From NCBI GenBank assembly GCA_018340805.1, contig JACMZG010001914.1, forward strand, positions 29,854,931-29,918,930: a DNA stretch of 64,000 nt. Direction: 5' to 3'. Under the pieces are notes generated by a model. It saw only the letters and a list, made by a program, of their open reading frames with translations, did not search any database and was not told the DNA's origin. Of this stretch, positions 1 through 10,914 are shown one piece after another. A program made the translations under genes and the position numbers. The number at the start of each line of letters is the position of its first letter. Within the stretch, counting starts at the first letter, position 1. The stretch comes from Microvelia longipes (Eukaryota; Arthropoda; Insecta; Hemiptera; Veliidae).

Positions 1-1500
1 TTATGCCATAAATAACTATACTCCTAAAAATAGAAAGTGAATATATTTATAGCCCAAGATTCACACCCCTAATATTTGGCTAAATGCAATCATTTTAAAA
101 TAATGAATATAATTAAATGAGTTTAAAATGTTCATCTGTGCTGCACTTTTTATTTCAAAGCACCATACAATGGGCATAAAAAACTAAGTCAGTTATATTT
201 TGTCAAATTTACCCTACTTAACATGACTGATATTCCCGCCTTCAAACAAGTCCTGCCAACATAAAAAGAAGAGCAATTAATAAAAAGTTATACAACCCTG
301 CGGAAGCGAACCATACAAACCATTAGTTTCTTTCACTTTTCTAAATAAAGATATATGTTACTCGATCACACACCTCATTAGCAATATTTTTTACTCTTTG
401 TTTTCTGTAACTTAATATTAATTTTTTAAATTTGCTTTATATTAGTGGATTTGAACAGCTTATGTTTTTAAAACTAAACTGTTCAATTTAATTTGTTTTT
501 GTTTTTAAATAAAAATACCTCTTTTAAATCATCTTATCACTATTAATTTGCATATTTTAATTTAAATTTAGGACCTGAGAAGTTTTGAAAAATTAACTTT
601 CGGGTTAAGGATGACACAACTTGCCATCGTCAATTTTGATTTACGAACGTTTAATTAATTATGAAATCATTGATAAAAACCTTAAATTAGAAATGTGTAG
701 CAAAAATAATTTTAGCCCAAGAATCACTAGTTTTTTTTCTAATAATGGTCTGTCAAGATTAGACTTAAGATTTTTATGATGAAAGAAACAGACTTTCAAA
801 TTGCTAAAAGCTTTAAGGCGATAAAGAAATATTTTATTATGCTACTAGGCACCAAAATGGAATTTTGTAGACGAGTTTTTTTAAATTAGCCTTAGAGCCG
901 AAGGAGGGGAACAGATTATAAAAATTACAAGCCGAGGCACAAGTCGAATCTGGTAATACAAGCATTTGACTGACGAGGCGAAGTCGCATCAGGAAAATAG
1001 CGAATTGCCTGTAGTGACGTAGCCGATCAAGGTAATTGCTGTCTCGAGTCGGCAATGTTTTCTTTGCTGCATAGTATTATGTACTAAGTTATCTGCTTGT
1101 AAAATCAACTGTAAAATCTGATGTAAAATCAGCAACAGTTTTTTATTCTTAAAAATGTTTAGTTCAATTTTAATCAGTGACAGAAAAAAATAAAGATAAT
1201 AATAAATTATTTAATCAAGCTAAAAAGCTATAACTTATATATAAGTGAAAAGAAAAAGGTTTTAAATACTTGCTACGAGATATTAGAGTCGGTAGTTGTT
1301 ACAACAATCACAATATAAGGTAGAGTTTAAAGGTAAAAAGGCAAATTTTTTGCTTAAAAAAGTAAACATTTTAAAAATAAAACATAAAAAAATAGTTTTA
1401 CATAATCCATTTTAAATGTCGACTTCTGAAGACTACTGCTTATTTTTTAGACCAGTACTAAGAGTAAGTAGTTCTTATTTTCAGCCATATAATCGAATCC
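1..1500. other. AT-rich non-coding stretch
   Basis: I see no gene. Positions 880-1060 are less AT-rich and hold two variants of a GA-rich module (GCCGAGGCACAAGTCG near 931 and GACGAGGCGAAGTCG near 973) plus short inverted ATTGCC/GGCAAT copies, reminiscent of but not identical to the 5S-SINE tail module elsewhere. Confidence 0.5.
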
Positions 1501-1501
1501 A

Positions 1502-1522
1502 GTCTAAAAGAATCTTTTAGAC
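1502..1522. other. Perfect 9-bp hairpin
   Basis: GTCTAAAAG, a 3-base loop, and its exact reverse complement. It lies just upstream of the interspersed repeat at 1541. No function assigned. Confidence 0.4.
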
Positions 1523-1540
1523 ATAGGCTTAGGTTCTAAA

Positions 1541-1760
1541 GATGAACCGGAACCTTTAGCTAGGAATGGGTTGTTAATCACGGAAATTCGCCCGACTGCG
1601 GACCACCGTGCCGAAATTATTTTGTAGTTGTGAACTTATATAGTTGTAAAGAAACGATAAAAAATTGTCGTGCCTACCAGGATTGTTGTTAAGCACGGAA
1701 ACACGCTTCCAAAGAAAATTCGCCCGACATACGGACCACCGCGCCACAATTTTTCTCTAT
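1541..1760. repeat. Interspersed repeat, copy 1 (partner near 46735-46905)
   Basis: Both copies begin GATGAACCGGAACCTT and share GCACGGAAACACGC, AGAAAATTCGCCCGA, GCGGACCACC and ATTATTTTGTAGTT in the same order. This copy carries the CGGAAA...CGGACCACC segment twice (near 1580-1610 and 1697-1742), so it is a partial tandem dimer. The reverse strand of the partner holds a B-box-like GTTCAAATCC, so a degraded tRNA-derived SINE is possible but not proven. Confidence 0.6.
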
Positions 1761-1917
1761 CCATGCAACTTGCATAAAAAATATTGTGTCATAGGTGTCA
1801 GCGCATTAATGAATCCTAACAGCCATCGAAGGTCCGAAGTTTTTTTATCTGCTCTAGTTCTTGAGATGATTGGCTACTCTTAGCTGACACACCCTAAATA
1901 TAATCTAACTGATAATC

Positions 1918-2150
1918 ATTAGTTAGATATGTTAAGCTAGTATAAAATTATTTGGATATGCTAAATAAGCATAGCATTAGTTAGATGTGTTAAACTAGCA
2001 TAGCATTACTTAAATATGTTAAACTAGCATAGCATTAGCTAGATGTGTTTAACTAGCATAGCATTACTTAAATAAACTAAACTAGCATATCATTACTTAA
2101 ATAAACTAAACTATAGCATGGCATTAGTTAGATATACTAAACTATAATTT
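1918..2150. repeat. Minisatellite, about 36-bp unit
   Basis: Tandem units built on TTAGATATGTTAAACTAGC followed by ATAGCATTA repeat about six times with substitutions. The array alternates TTAGTTAG and TTACTTAA variants, suggesting a higher-order two-unit repeat. Confidence 0.75.
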
Positions 2151-2164
2151 TACAATAAAAATGT

Positions 2165-2685
2165 CCAAATTGAGTCTTGCAATACTTCATCTTGCAAAAA
2201 GTTTCATCGTTTTAATATCCATAAAATAATTATTATTTAGGATGTTACTTAATCGTTGTTTGTATTCGATTACTTGTTCACATTATCTTTGTTAAATATT
2301 GAGGTCAGAAATGCTCATTTTGGGAGTTGCATTCATTTTGGACAACAAATTGCATATTTTTGATAAAATTACATAGTTTTGAAGGTATATAATTTAAACT
2401 TTAATTAACGGTTTTTTTTTAAAATAATTTTTAATGTTTATTATATGTTTTTATACGCAAGTAGTATAAAACATTAAGCAAGTTGGGAACAATTAAGTAA
2501 GTTTGGCAATTAGTTTATGTAAAAGTTTTAGGACATCTTTTTAATTTTGTATCCCTATACCTCCTAAGAGGGGAAAGTATTGTATTAGCAAATAATGGGA
2601 CACTCAATTTTTTAATAAAGTATCCTCGTCAAAGCACCTACACATCAAAATAATTGAAAAATGTTATCTTTATTTATTTATGTAT
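2165..2685. other. AT-rich stretch, nothing recognised
   Basis: Low-complexity A/T with no ORF of interest and no repeat partner that I noticed. Confidence 0.4.
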
Positions 2686-2689
2686 GAAT

Positions 2690-2825
2690 GTGTACTTTAT
2701 TGTTATAACTTAATGTTATAACTTTATTATTATAACTTAATTGTTATAACTTTATAATTATAACTTTATTGTTATAACTTTATTATTATAACTTTAACTT
2801 TCTTGTTATAACTTTATTGTTGTTG
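2690..2825. repeat. Short AT minisatellite (TTATAACTTTATT-type)
   Basis: Repeated TTGTTATAACTTTATTA-like units of about 15-18 bp, eight or so copies with single-base variation. Confidence 0.7.
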
Positions 2826-2944
2826 TATTCATTAATATCTGTGACATATACAACTGTCGGGATAAATAAATACAATGTACGGAGTGCAATACAGCCGCAG
2901 CTGCTTTGCGATTGAAATAGGGCGGCTAATTTCTACATTAAGCA

Positions 2945-3360
2945 GTTTAGAATAAGATAGAGAATCTTATTTTAATATTAGGTAGCTTGTTCTAGAATGA
3001 GATAGAGAAGCTCAATTTCATTTTGTGCAGTTACTATTTTAATATAAAAATAGAGAAGCTTATTAATATTAGGTAGCTTGTTCTAGAATAAGATAGAGAA
3101 GCTCAGTTTCATTTTGTGCAGTTACTATTTTAATATAAAAATAGAGAAGCTTATTTTAATATTAGGTAGTTGTTCTAGAATAAGATAGAGAGCTCAGTTT
3201 CTCAGTTATTTTAATATAAAAATAGAGAAGCTTTTTAATATTAGGTAGCTTGTTCTAGAATAAGATAGAGAAGCTCAGTTTCATTTTTGGTAGTTATTAT
3301 TTATGATATAAAATAGAGACAAGTTCAATATTTTGGTAGTTTGTTTTAGAATGAGATAAC
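2945..3360. repeat. Minisatellite, about 91-bp unit
   Basis: GGTAGCTTGTTCTAGAAT recurs at about 2981, 3072, 3166, 3244 and (diverged) 3335, giving spacings of about 91, 94, 78 and 91 bp. Each unit contains ATAGAGAAGCT twice, so the unit is itself an old duplication. Confidence 0.8.
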
Positions 3361-3384
3361 ATGGCTGTTGTCCTATATCAGTTC

Positions 3385-3445
3385 GTCTTATAATTAGTTT
3401 ATATAAGTGGCATACTGCTACGGTATAAGCGAATTTCAAATTTAT
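3385..3445. repeat. Interspersed repeat (partner near 28020-28075)
   Basis: TAGTTTATATAAGTGGCAT followed by a near-palindromic TGC(C/T)AC and TATAAGCGA is shared with 28034-28072. Possibly the end of a short DNA element; boundaries unresolved. Confidence 0.5.
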
Positions 3446-3599
3446 TTATCAACGTGATTTGTTTACATCATGTTATTTGTCCAACAATAACACCAGAACT
3501 AATATTGATAATATAGTATAATGGCTCAAAGTGCTTGCTTTGCAAACATTAATTAAGGGATTCTCAGATATTTACATAAATATTATGTATTAGAATCAT

Positions 3600-3746
3600 A
3601 CTTTTACTTAATATTCTACGGCTCGCTTCAATCGCATATATTTGTTTGTCGATACCTAAATATAGAAAAAATAAATATAATATAACATAATATTCCAGAG
3701 CTCGCTTCGCTCGCCTTTCTGTGTTTACTTATCAGTATTATATTAT
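3600..3746. repeat. GCTCGCTTCGCTCGC tandem array, left part
   Basis: Units of about 65-85 bp each start near a GCTCGCTTC motif (3621, 3700) and continue with a TTTGTNTGTTTAC...TACCTAA segment and a TAACATAATAT segment. The array resumes at 4168 after an inserted retroposon tail. Confidence 0.65.
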
Positions 3747-4165
3747 TATTCGCGCTTGTAGTCTGCGAGGAATTTGATCTGGGGTGCTAGCCATGCGCTT
3801 GGAGTGCTTTCGCGCGTAGTAATTGTCAATACATCTGTGTGACTATCAAGCTGTCATGAATCTTATGTAAACTTCCACTGTATTTTAAGCTTTGCTTGTT
3901 AATATTTAATAATTAAAACAATATTTTTGAGCTAAATAAGTAAATATATCTAAATGACACTTAAAAAATATGTAAGTAAACCTTAAGAACGGACGAATAA
4001 ATCAAATAAAAATACTCCCTCTCATGCCGCAGGACCTGGTCCTTTTATGAGAGGTACTCTTTGTATTTTGTTAGTGGTATATTTTATTTTTTATTTCTTT
4101 GAAAAATTTATTTTGTCAATGTAATTTTATATTTTTTATTAATAAGAGAATTAAAAAAAGTATCT
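3747..4165 (+). mobile_element. Retroposon 3' end, copy 1 (family also at 43112-43562)
   Basis: About 420 bp align with 43112-43562 from TTATTCGCGCTT to an A-rich end after AATAAGAGAATT. A conserved stem-loop lies about 100 bp before the end (4017-4056): an 8-bp CCTCTCAT/ATGAGAGG stem enclosing a second GGACC-T-GGTCC hairpin. This is the truncated 3' end of a poly(A) retroposon, inserted inside a tandem array. The other copy follows a LINE C-terminus, suggesting this is that LINE's 3' UTR. Confidence 0.7.
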
Positions 4166-4382
4166 ATTTTAAAGCATATACTAAAAAAAAAACAATATAG
4201 ATAAGTGCTCGCTTCGCTCTTCTTCTTTTGTATGTTTGTTACTAACTAATTTTGCAGGATAAAAATATAATCGCTCGCCTTTGCGTATGTATATCAGTAC
4301 CTAATTTTATTACAAACAAAAAACATAAAATAATATAGGGCTCACTTTGCTAGCTTTTATGTGCTTGTTTTTCTCATATTAG
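4166..4382. repeat. GCTCGCTTCGCTCGC tandem array, right part
   Basis: Continuation of the array at 3600-3746, with module starts near 4207, 4272 and 4340 (65- and 68-bp spacing). The repeat phase is consistent with one array split by the insertion at 3747-4165. Confidence 0.65.
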
Positions 4383-4800
4383 GGCTGCTCCTGATTGGTT
4401 AGTTGGGGGGGGGGGCAACATTTATTTTGTGGTTTTTGATATTTTAGCGGGTTTAATAGTCGCCATTTTGTAAAAAAGCGATGCATATTTGTGATTTACC
4501 CATCAATACCTATAATTTGATACCCCCATGATTTTTTAAAATATTTTGTGCGTGCGCGTACGTTCAATTTTGAAATTGCTAAAATTATTTTGTAATTTGA
4601 TGTAATTTGATATTTTTGGCGAGTGTAATGGTATTCATTTTGAAAAAGCGATGCATATTTGTGTTCTACTCATCAATACCTATAATTTGTTACCCCCCGT
4701 GATTTAAAAAAAAAATATTTTTTGCGTATGTGCGCATTTGCTCATAATTTGACAAATGCGCATGCCAGATAGTTGGCCATATTTTTCCTGTTGTTGGATA
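4383..4800. repeat. Diverged tandem duplication, about 170-bp unit
   Basis: GCGATGCATATTTGTG occurs at 4478 and 4648, followed in both units by CATCAATACCTATAATTTG, a C-run and a GCG-rich TGCGCGT stretch. A G-run of about ten bases lies near 4406. Confidence 0.7.
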
Positions 4801-4879
4801 AAATAGTTACACATGTGTGCTAAATTTATACTTTCTAGCTATCGAAGTTCCGGAGATGTGAAATCGGACAAACAAACGG

Positions 4880-5200
4880 TTGACAGAAAGTATAAAAGTT
4901 AAGCAGCATTAAACGAGGTCTGTGCCTAGATGGATGACCGCTGAGAATTAAATAATGTATTTAATGTCTGACAACGAGCGAAGCGAGTCTGATAACGTGT
5001 TGCAGTTTAAATTTGGCGATTTATATATTCTGAGGACGAATAAAACGAGTTGGAAGTAGTTAGGATAAGGGTTCGATGTGAAAAAGTTCCAAGTGTACCT
5101 TGGAAGCTTTTTTCCCAATCTTTTTCCCAGTACCCGAGTTTTTAGACCTGGACTTAACTTTAATGTTAAAACAAGAAAAATTTGCATACTAACTTACTTT
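4880..5200 (+). mobile_element. 5S-SINE copy (head and diverged tail)
   Basis: Positions about 4890-4950 match the 3' half of 5S rRNA: AGTTAAGCAGCAT, then CCTAGATGG, then ATGACCGCTGAGAA, the order of the 5S internal promoter. The tail holds a GAGCGAAGCGAG module (4977-4988), a TTTAAATTTGGCGA link and a diverged second module near 5033. The usual GGTACCCCGTACCCG end is degraded to GTGTACCTTGG. Confidence 0.75.
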
Positions 5201-5268
5201 TACAGACAGAAATATTTTTAGATAAAATGACTTTTGGAACCCGACAGGTAACAAAACTTCAACATGTA

Positions 5269-5779
5269 GTATGTTTACACACACTTTAGATCCGCGTATC
5301 GTATAGAGTACGATCTCTCAATACGGTAGTTTAAGCTGTATGAACCATGCGGAGGGGATCCGATCGCATACGCTAGAACTAGGGAGATGGAATCTAAATG
5401 GATCCCCCGATACGCTGTCTTTTTGTGTGTGTACCTTTAGAGACGATCGTATTAAACGGATAACCTTCTCGTCGAACTTTTATTTCACTTTATTTCACTT
5501 CTATATAACCGTTTTTGATCAAATAACTTTTGTAATATTATTTTTTTTAGTGTAACTTTATTATTACGCAAAGAAATTACAATTTAATGAAATATATTTT
5601 TTGTTTTAAACTTTCTTATAACCAAAAGTGAAGGTTCACTATACAAGACGCCATGTTTTGGCGAGATCAGTTATCACTCGATCGACTAAACAAATACGCT
5701 GCAAGAACCGTGAAGTTAGTTGACCGTATTGTGTACGTATTCTATACGATCCGCGGATCTAGAGTGTGTGTGAACGTAC
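5269..5779. mobile_element. Non-autonomous Tc1/mariner-like inverted-repeat element
   Basis: Imperfect terminal inverted repeats of about 60 bp begin GTATGTTTACACACAC on the left and, on the reverse strand at the right, GTACGTTCACACACAC; both continue TAGATCCGCG, then a CGTATAGA segment and CAATACGGT. The ends are flanked by TA at 5267-5268 and 5780-5781, the target duplication of the Tc1/mariner superfamily. At 511 bp with no transposase-like ORF, it is best read as a MITE that needs a transposase encoded elsewhere. Superfamily assignment rests on the TA alone, so confidence in the element is higher than in its class. Confidence 0.75.
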
Positions 5780-5781
5780 TA

Positions 5782-6205
5782 ATGGATTAAAATCCCCATC
5801 TTTTATAAGTTTAAATTTTTTAAACTATACTTTCCATTTTTACGAGACATGGCTGCAAAGTTTCCTGTCCTATAATTTAAGATTGCACAAAAGTAAGAAA
5901 TTAGGCAACAAAATAAAAACAATGCATCAATTATACATGCATTCTTTGTAAATATTGAAGTGTAAATATATTAAATTTGACGAGGTAAATGCCGACACTT
6001 CTACATTAAAAAATTCACAGTTGGATATCTTTATCTCTGATTTTAATCTCTAGGTGTCTTAAAAAATATAATTAATTATAAGGAACCTTTTAAAATTAAA
6101 TAATCAATAAGACAATAAATTTTAATTTTTAATATTTCAAATTAATTTATTTTGTTTTGCGCTTGACTTTAAATTTTTATTTTTAATGCTTTCTTTTTAT
6201 GTTTT
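5782..6205. other. AT-rich stretch, nothing recognised
   Basis: No gene or repeat partner noticed. Confidence 0.4.
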
Positions 6206-6207
6206 TT

Positions 6208-7100
6208 TCTTTTCCTCATTTATACAATAGGAATAAAAGAAAAGTTTAGTGTTTGCAAAATAAAGCCAAAACTATGATTTCACCTGAATTATTCCTTATA
6301 AAAGTTTTTGAGGCTTTTTGAGTTCATTTCAGAAAGTTGTCTGTCTCTATGTGTTTGTTAGCTAAAAATTTATGCTAGAGAGTTGAAAATGTGTACTAAA
6401 ATGTATCTTTAAGTCTAGTTTTGCTATCCGGTTTTGTTTATGACGTCATTAACTAGCAATAATGACTCAGCAAAAATTTTAAAAATTCATTAACCGTGAA
6501 AAAACATTTTGACCGATTTGAGATTAAGTACGCATGTAGTCATATATTAAGCATGAAATATGTTTCATCTCATTGTCAGCATTAGTTCAATTTTTATCGA
6601 AAAATTGAACTTGAGCGAGAGATTTGAATTATTTTAAACTTTAAAAATTGAAAAATAGTCATTTGGTAAAATTGGTAATATCATAAGACTGAAGTAATGC
6701 CGCCTTAAGTATTCGCACTTATAGGACGAGCGATGGAGTCAGAAATTGCGAGGAAAAGTATCGAGGTATCCTGTACCCGATTTTTACTTTTCCAAATTTA
6801 TACCGTTGGTTTATAAGAAAAGTATTGTGTTTCCTAAAACATCCGAAACCGGGATGTTACTTGAATTATCAGTTTCAGGTGTTTTGGAGCTTCCTGAGAA
6901 GTTTTCACAAACTTGTCTGTTTGCATGTGTGTCTGTTGTAATCGTAGCTACCAGTGTATTTTTGCTAGAGAGTTACAACTCAGTACAAAAATCAATCTAG
7001 TTTTAGTTGTGCTAACCTAAAAATTATTAACCAAAAACCAGATATTAACCTCAAGCATTTATTATTAATCAGAAATAATGACTTAGTAAAATTACTTTCG
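6208..7100 (+). mobile_element. 5S-SINE family: block A, SINE tail, block A in tandem
   Basis: Block A starts near 6208 (CTTTTCCTCATTTATAC) and runs past TATGACGTCATTAA (6439). It is followed without a recognisable 5S head by a SINE tail (6690-6770) ending GTACCCGATTTTTAC, and then by a second block A (6775-7100) with AGTATTGTGTTTCC, ATCCGAAACCGGGATG and CTAGAGAGTT. The join tail-to-A shows that the blocks can be arranged head to tail, as in a tandem unit. Confidence 0.7.
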
Positions 7101-7129
7101 TCTAAATATTACAATACTTAAGTCTTGTT

Positions 7130-7275
7130 CTGTTTTTTTTTTTTTTTTTTTTTTTGCCCGGATTACCCGCTTCGACATCTAGGTCCTTAGCGGTAATCAC
7201 TCCATCCACCCGCGTCTCTTACATCGGGTATTCCCCCCAACTACCTGTTGGAGGTATCTCCTATTAAAATAACTA
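7130..7275 (-). mobile_element. Retroposon 3' end, reverse orientation
   Basis: A 26-base T-run (7131-7156) is followed by a distinctly GC-richer segment, so on the reverse strand a non-AT-rich 3' UTR ends in poly(A). The last bases before the tail on that strand are GCGGGTAATCCGGGC. I do not recognise the family; the 5' side fades into AT-rich DNA near 7275. Confidence 0.55.
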
Positions 7276-7560
7276 CGTGTAGGTGTTTTTTTATTATATT
7301 TTTCGGAAAATCCCCATTTAAACCTACAAGTTACCCGTAGTATTACTTAGTGAATTATAAGACCGCACCGCAAAGCTGTATTATCTCAATTTTTATATTT
7401 TAATCAATTTATACTTGTTTTTAATTTATATTTTTATCAATATCAATTTAAATTTATAATTTATACTTTTAATCAAATTATACCCTTTACGTGTGTTTTT
7501 TCTTGTCCTGTCAGAATAAATGTCTCGTTGTATCTTGTGTTTTTATTTAATTCTCTGGAA
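7276..7560. other. AT-rich spacer
   Basis: No feature recognised. Confidence 0.4.
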
Positions 7561-7965
7561 CATGTATTAGAGTGACCCCGTGTACTTTACATGTTCTACA
7601 GCATTTCCTTGTAATGTATAATAATATGCATTCACTTCATTATCGAAGGGTATGTTCCTATCTCCGATACCCCAGGTACAACAGATGTTGGGGCCTACAC
7701 TCTGTTGTACTGACCATAACAATGCAGGGTCCTGGACGTGATCAGTGGCTTGGGTTCTGCACACTGATCAAGAACGTGGCAGAAAGCGACCTCGAAAAGC
7801 GAGTTCAGGACTGGATTAAGAACATCAGACACTTGGTCTCCGTAATCTGATGTTTCAGGTCGTGCAGATTTAAATAAACAGAAAGAAAGGATAATTGTTG
7901 TTGTCGATGTTCAGTGGGAATATTAAGAGGTGTGTGTAGGTAAATAAATAAATAGGACAGAACGA
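7560..7965 (+). other. Complex-sequence segment, possibly degraded coding DNA
   Basis: Unlike its surroundings, 7565-7850 has balanced base composition and is open in one forward frame (ending TAA... at 7848-7850) and in one reverse frame (7567-7764). The forward frame ends with a charged, helix-like stretch (ESDLEKRVQDWIKN), and an AATAAA lies shortly after (near 7874). I recognise no family. It could be a decayed gene fragment, a transposon piece, or non-coding repeat. Confidence 0.25.
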
Positions 7966-7967
7966 GA

Positions 7968-8437
7968 ACATAAACTTAAACCTAGTATCACAGCGTAGGA
8001 GGTGCCACACAGGGTTTTAACAAATAGCCGCTGTGTGGCAAAGCATACTTAACCTAGGAAACTAAGGCTAAGATGAAATTTACCAACTACACTTACTAAC
8101 TAGGGACTAGAAAATATCACAAGACTTAGAAACTAGTAACACAGTATTATATAGCCACATAGGGGTTGAACAAATGGTCCCTATGTGGCGGAGCGTACTT
8201 AACCTAAAGAACTAAGGCTAAGTTAAAACTATATACAATGCTTACTAGCTAGAAAAAGGGCAAAAGAAAGACTAAAACTTAAACCTAGTATCACAGTAAA
8301 GTGAGTGCCACACAGAGTTTTAACAAATGGCCACTGTGTGGCGAAGCATGCCTAACCTAAAAAACTAAGATTAGGGTAAAACTTAACTACACTTACTGAC
8401 TAGGGTTTAAAAGAAATATACAAAGCTTAAAACTAGT
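7968..8437. repeat. Three-unit tandem array with a conserved hairpin
   Basis: Three units of about 150 bp each start near AACTTAAACCTAGTATCACAG (7970, 8125, 8278). Each holds one stem: 8004-8012 with 8031-8039, 8154-8164 with 8179-8189 (11 bp perfect), and 8307-8315 with 8334-8342. The middle unit changes one stem base and its partner together (a C-G pair in units 1 and 3 is T-A in unit 2). Downstream GCGTACTTAACCTA is also conserved. No ORF. Confidence 0.8.
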
Positions 8438-8444
8438 ATCTAGT

Positions 8445-8890
8445 TTTGTTATCCGAATAATAATTTTATATGACGTCATTAACCCACAAAAACTTTAGTC
8501 AGTATTAGTTCAATTTTATTAAGTGACTTATATAAGTTTTTTAAATTGTTGGGAAAAATCCGATTGAGTTGATATTTGGTTAAAGTGTATACCTTTACTT
8601 AATAAGTAAGTACACTTTTGAATACGACAAGTATAACCACGGTTTTCGTTGGATCATATAAGTTAAGCAGCATCAAGCATGGTCATTACTTTGATTGGCG
8701 ACCGCTGGTTATAAAACTGGGAATGTATCTTGTATCGGACACTCTCTGTGTCCGAAGGCTTGTTGTAGTAGAAATTTGGTATTTTTTTATATTCTTAGGA
8801 CGAGCGAAGCGAGCCTAAAGTAGGAAGGTAAGTACAGCAACCCTGACATGATGAAAAAAAGTTTCGAGGGACCCCGTATTAAATTTTTTA
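8445..8890 (+). mobile_element. 5S-SINE copy with 3' part of block A
   Basis: Block A remnant (CTAGTTTTGTTATCCG, TATGACGTCATTAACCCAC at about 8470-8490) leads into the pre-head segment GTGTATACCTTTACTTAATAA, then a 5S head at 8650-8712 (GGATCATATAAGTTAAGCAG, GACCGCTGG), a link AGAAATTTGGTA, one GAGCGAAGCGAG module (8801-8812) and a diverged terminal GAGGGACCCCGTA. Confidence 0.8.
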
Positions 8891-8894
8891 ATTT

Positions 8895-10025
8895 TAGTTA
8901 TAGAAAGTATTTTAATATGGGATTAAACAAATTAAAAAGACTCATTTAAAACTTCGTAATACAAAAATATCAAAATTATAAGCAAAGAAAAGAATGGAAT
9001 TCAAAAGTACTTATAAAGACGTCAAAATATCTTAAATTTTATACATCGGTAATATGAATGCAGTTCAAATCAATCTGCATAATATAAATGCAATTTTAAT
9101 TGCACATTTTACGACCATGACGTTTAATGGGTGCATACAATATATAATGGTTCCATTTTAGTACCGAAATATTAACCGAAATCCCAATTTAATGTGTGGT
9201 TTAAAAAAATAATTACTTTTTAATAACTGTTCCAGATTTTTTTATTAGTTATTATGTAATGAGCAGTTCCTTGATTTTTAATAATGTCCGAAAATACTTC
9301 AGTTGCATTTTCCATTATAATATTTATGTTATATCGTTTCTGATGTACAATTTTAATAATATGTTCTTAATTTTTGTTTGATTTGAATTTAACTTGGTAA
9401 TTATTTGTATTTCTCAACATAACACAGAAGCTTACATATATTTTATTTTAAAAATGTGAATCTTTTAACGAATTGAAGAAATAAAGTTTTTATTTCTTTT
9501 TTTAGTTTTTATTCTCTAATAAGTTTTTTAAAGTTTTTAAGTTCATTTATTATAAAAATTATTAGGCGTCTTATAAAAGTATTTAGTCAAGAGTGGAATT
9601 CGTAATTGTTAAATATAAGAAGGAAAATTCTTTTCACAAGTACAAATATGAAAGAGACAGCAACATTTAATCTATTAAAACCCGGGCTAATAGTCATAGC
9701 CCAACTAAGATGTTAAAGAAAATTATATTTAGAGGATCTATTCACCTTATATACATTTGTGTCAAATATCAACTAGAGTTGGTCTACAATCCAATTTACA
9801 CAATTTTTTAAATTTTTAATGACTCAGCAAAATAGGTTTACCCTAAAACCTTTTATCTTTCGGGCAGCTTCTACCTGCGGCAGTAGGCAAGAAAAGTTAA
9901 AAGAAGGAAAATGTGAATACTTGCGATGTGCATTATTGTGATTCTGAGTTTTGCCCAAGTTGAGTCAACTGTCTGTTGTAACAACCCATGTAGGTATTTT
10001 TAGTTTTGACTGATGAGTCGATACA
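8895..10025. other. AT-rich stretch, nothing recognised
   Basis: No gene, hairpin or repeat partner supported. Confidence 0.4.
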
Positions 10026-10029
10026 CACC

Positions 10030-10645
10030 TGTCAAAAATTGCTTAAGTTGTACATAAACTTAACTTTTTACGTTATGCTAAAAACACTGCTGTACTAAAT
10101 TTCTCAAGTTGTAATAAAAATTAACTTCTTACGTTATGCTAAAAACACTGCTGTACTAAATTTCTCAAGCTTTACTAAACTTAACTTCTTACGTTATGCT
10201 AAAAACACTGCTGTACTAAATTTCTCAAGCTGTACTAAACTTAACTTCTACGTTATGCTAAAAACACTGCTGTACTAAATTTCTCAAGCTATACTAAACT
10301 TAACTTCTTACGTTATGCTAAAAACATTGTTGTACTAAATTTCTCAAGCTTTACTAAACTTAACTTCTACGTTATGCTAAAAAACTGCTGTACTAAATTT
10401 CTCAAGCTGTACTAAACTTAACTTTCTTACGTTATGCTAAAACACTGCTGTACTAAATTACTCAAGTTGTACCTAAACTTAACTTCTTACGTTATGCTAA
10501 AAACACTGCTGTACTAAATTTCTTGTACTAAACTTAACTTCTTACGTTATGCTAAAAAACTGCTGTACCTAAATTTCTCAAGTTGTACTAAACTTAACTT
10601 CTTACGTTATGCTAAAAACTGCTGTACTAAATTTCTTAAGTTGGC
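10030..10645. repeat. Minisatellite, about 60-bp unit, ten copies
   Basis: ACGTTATGCTAAAAACACTG then CTGTACTAAATTTCTCAAG recurs about ten times (starts near 10071, 10131, 10191, 10248, 10310, 10368, 10429, 10488, 10543, 10600). Copies differ mostly by one- to three-base indels and C/T changes. There are no variable spacers, so it is not CRISPR-like. Confidence 0.9.
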
Positions 10646-10914
10646 AGATCTAATTGATGATGAAGGTGGTTGAGGAAATGGTTTTTACAAAAACTAATTT
10701 ACATTTTTTTAACATTATTAAGCAAGATTATATGCATTTTAATGTTATTTTATGCTTTAAGGTTGTTTTCGAAATAATTGAACCCTTAGAAATTAATGAA
10801 TTTTCGTACAGAAAATCATAGAGAATAGAACTACAACTGATTCAAGTCAGTTTTTATATGAATATCCCCTTTTATAAAGGAGAAAATATTTTGCGAATAA
10901 AGAGAAATTTTCTC

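Noticed and set aside
5340..5555. 71-residue ORF inside the TA-flanked element
   Set aside because: Includes part of the inverted repeat and has no transposase-like motif.
10030..10645. CRISPR array
   Set aside because: Units are contiguous, with no variable spacers, in a eukaryotic context; same for the 39-bp array at 35228.
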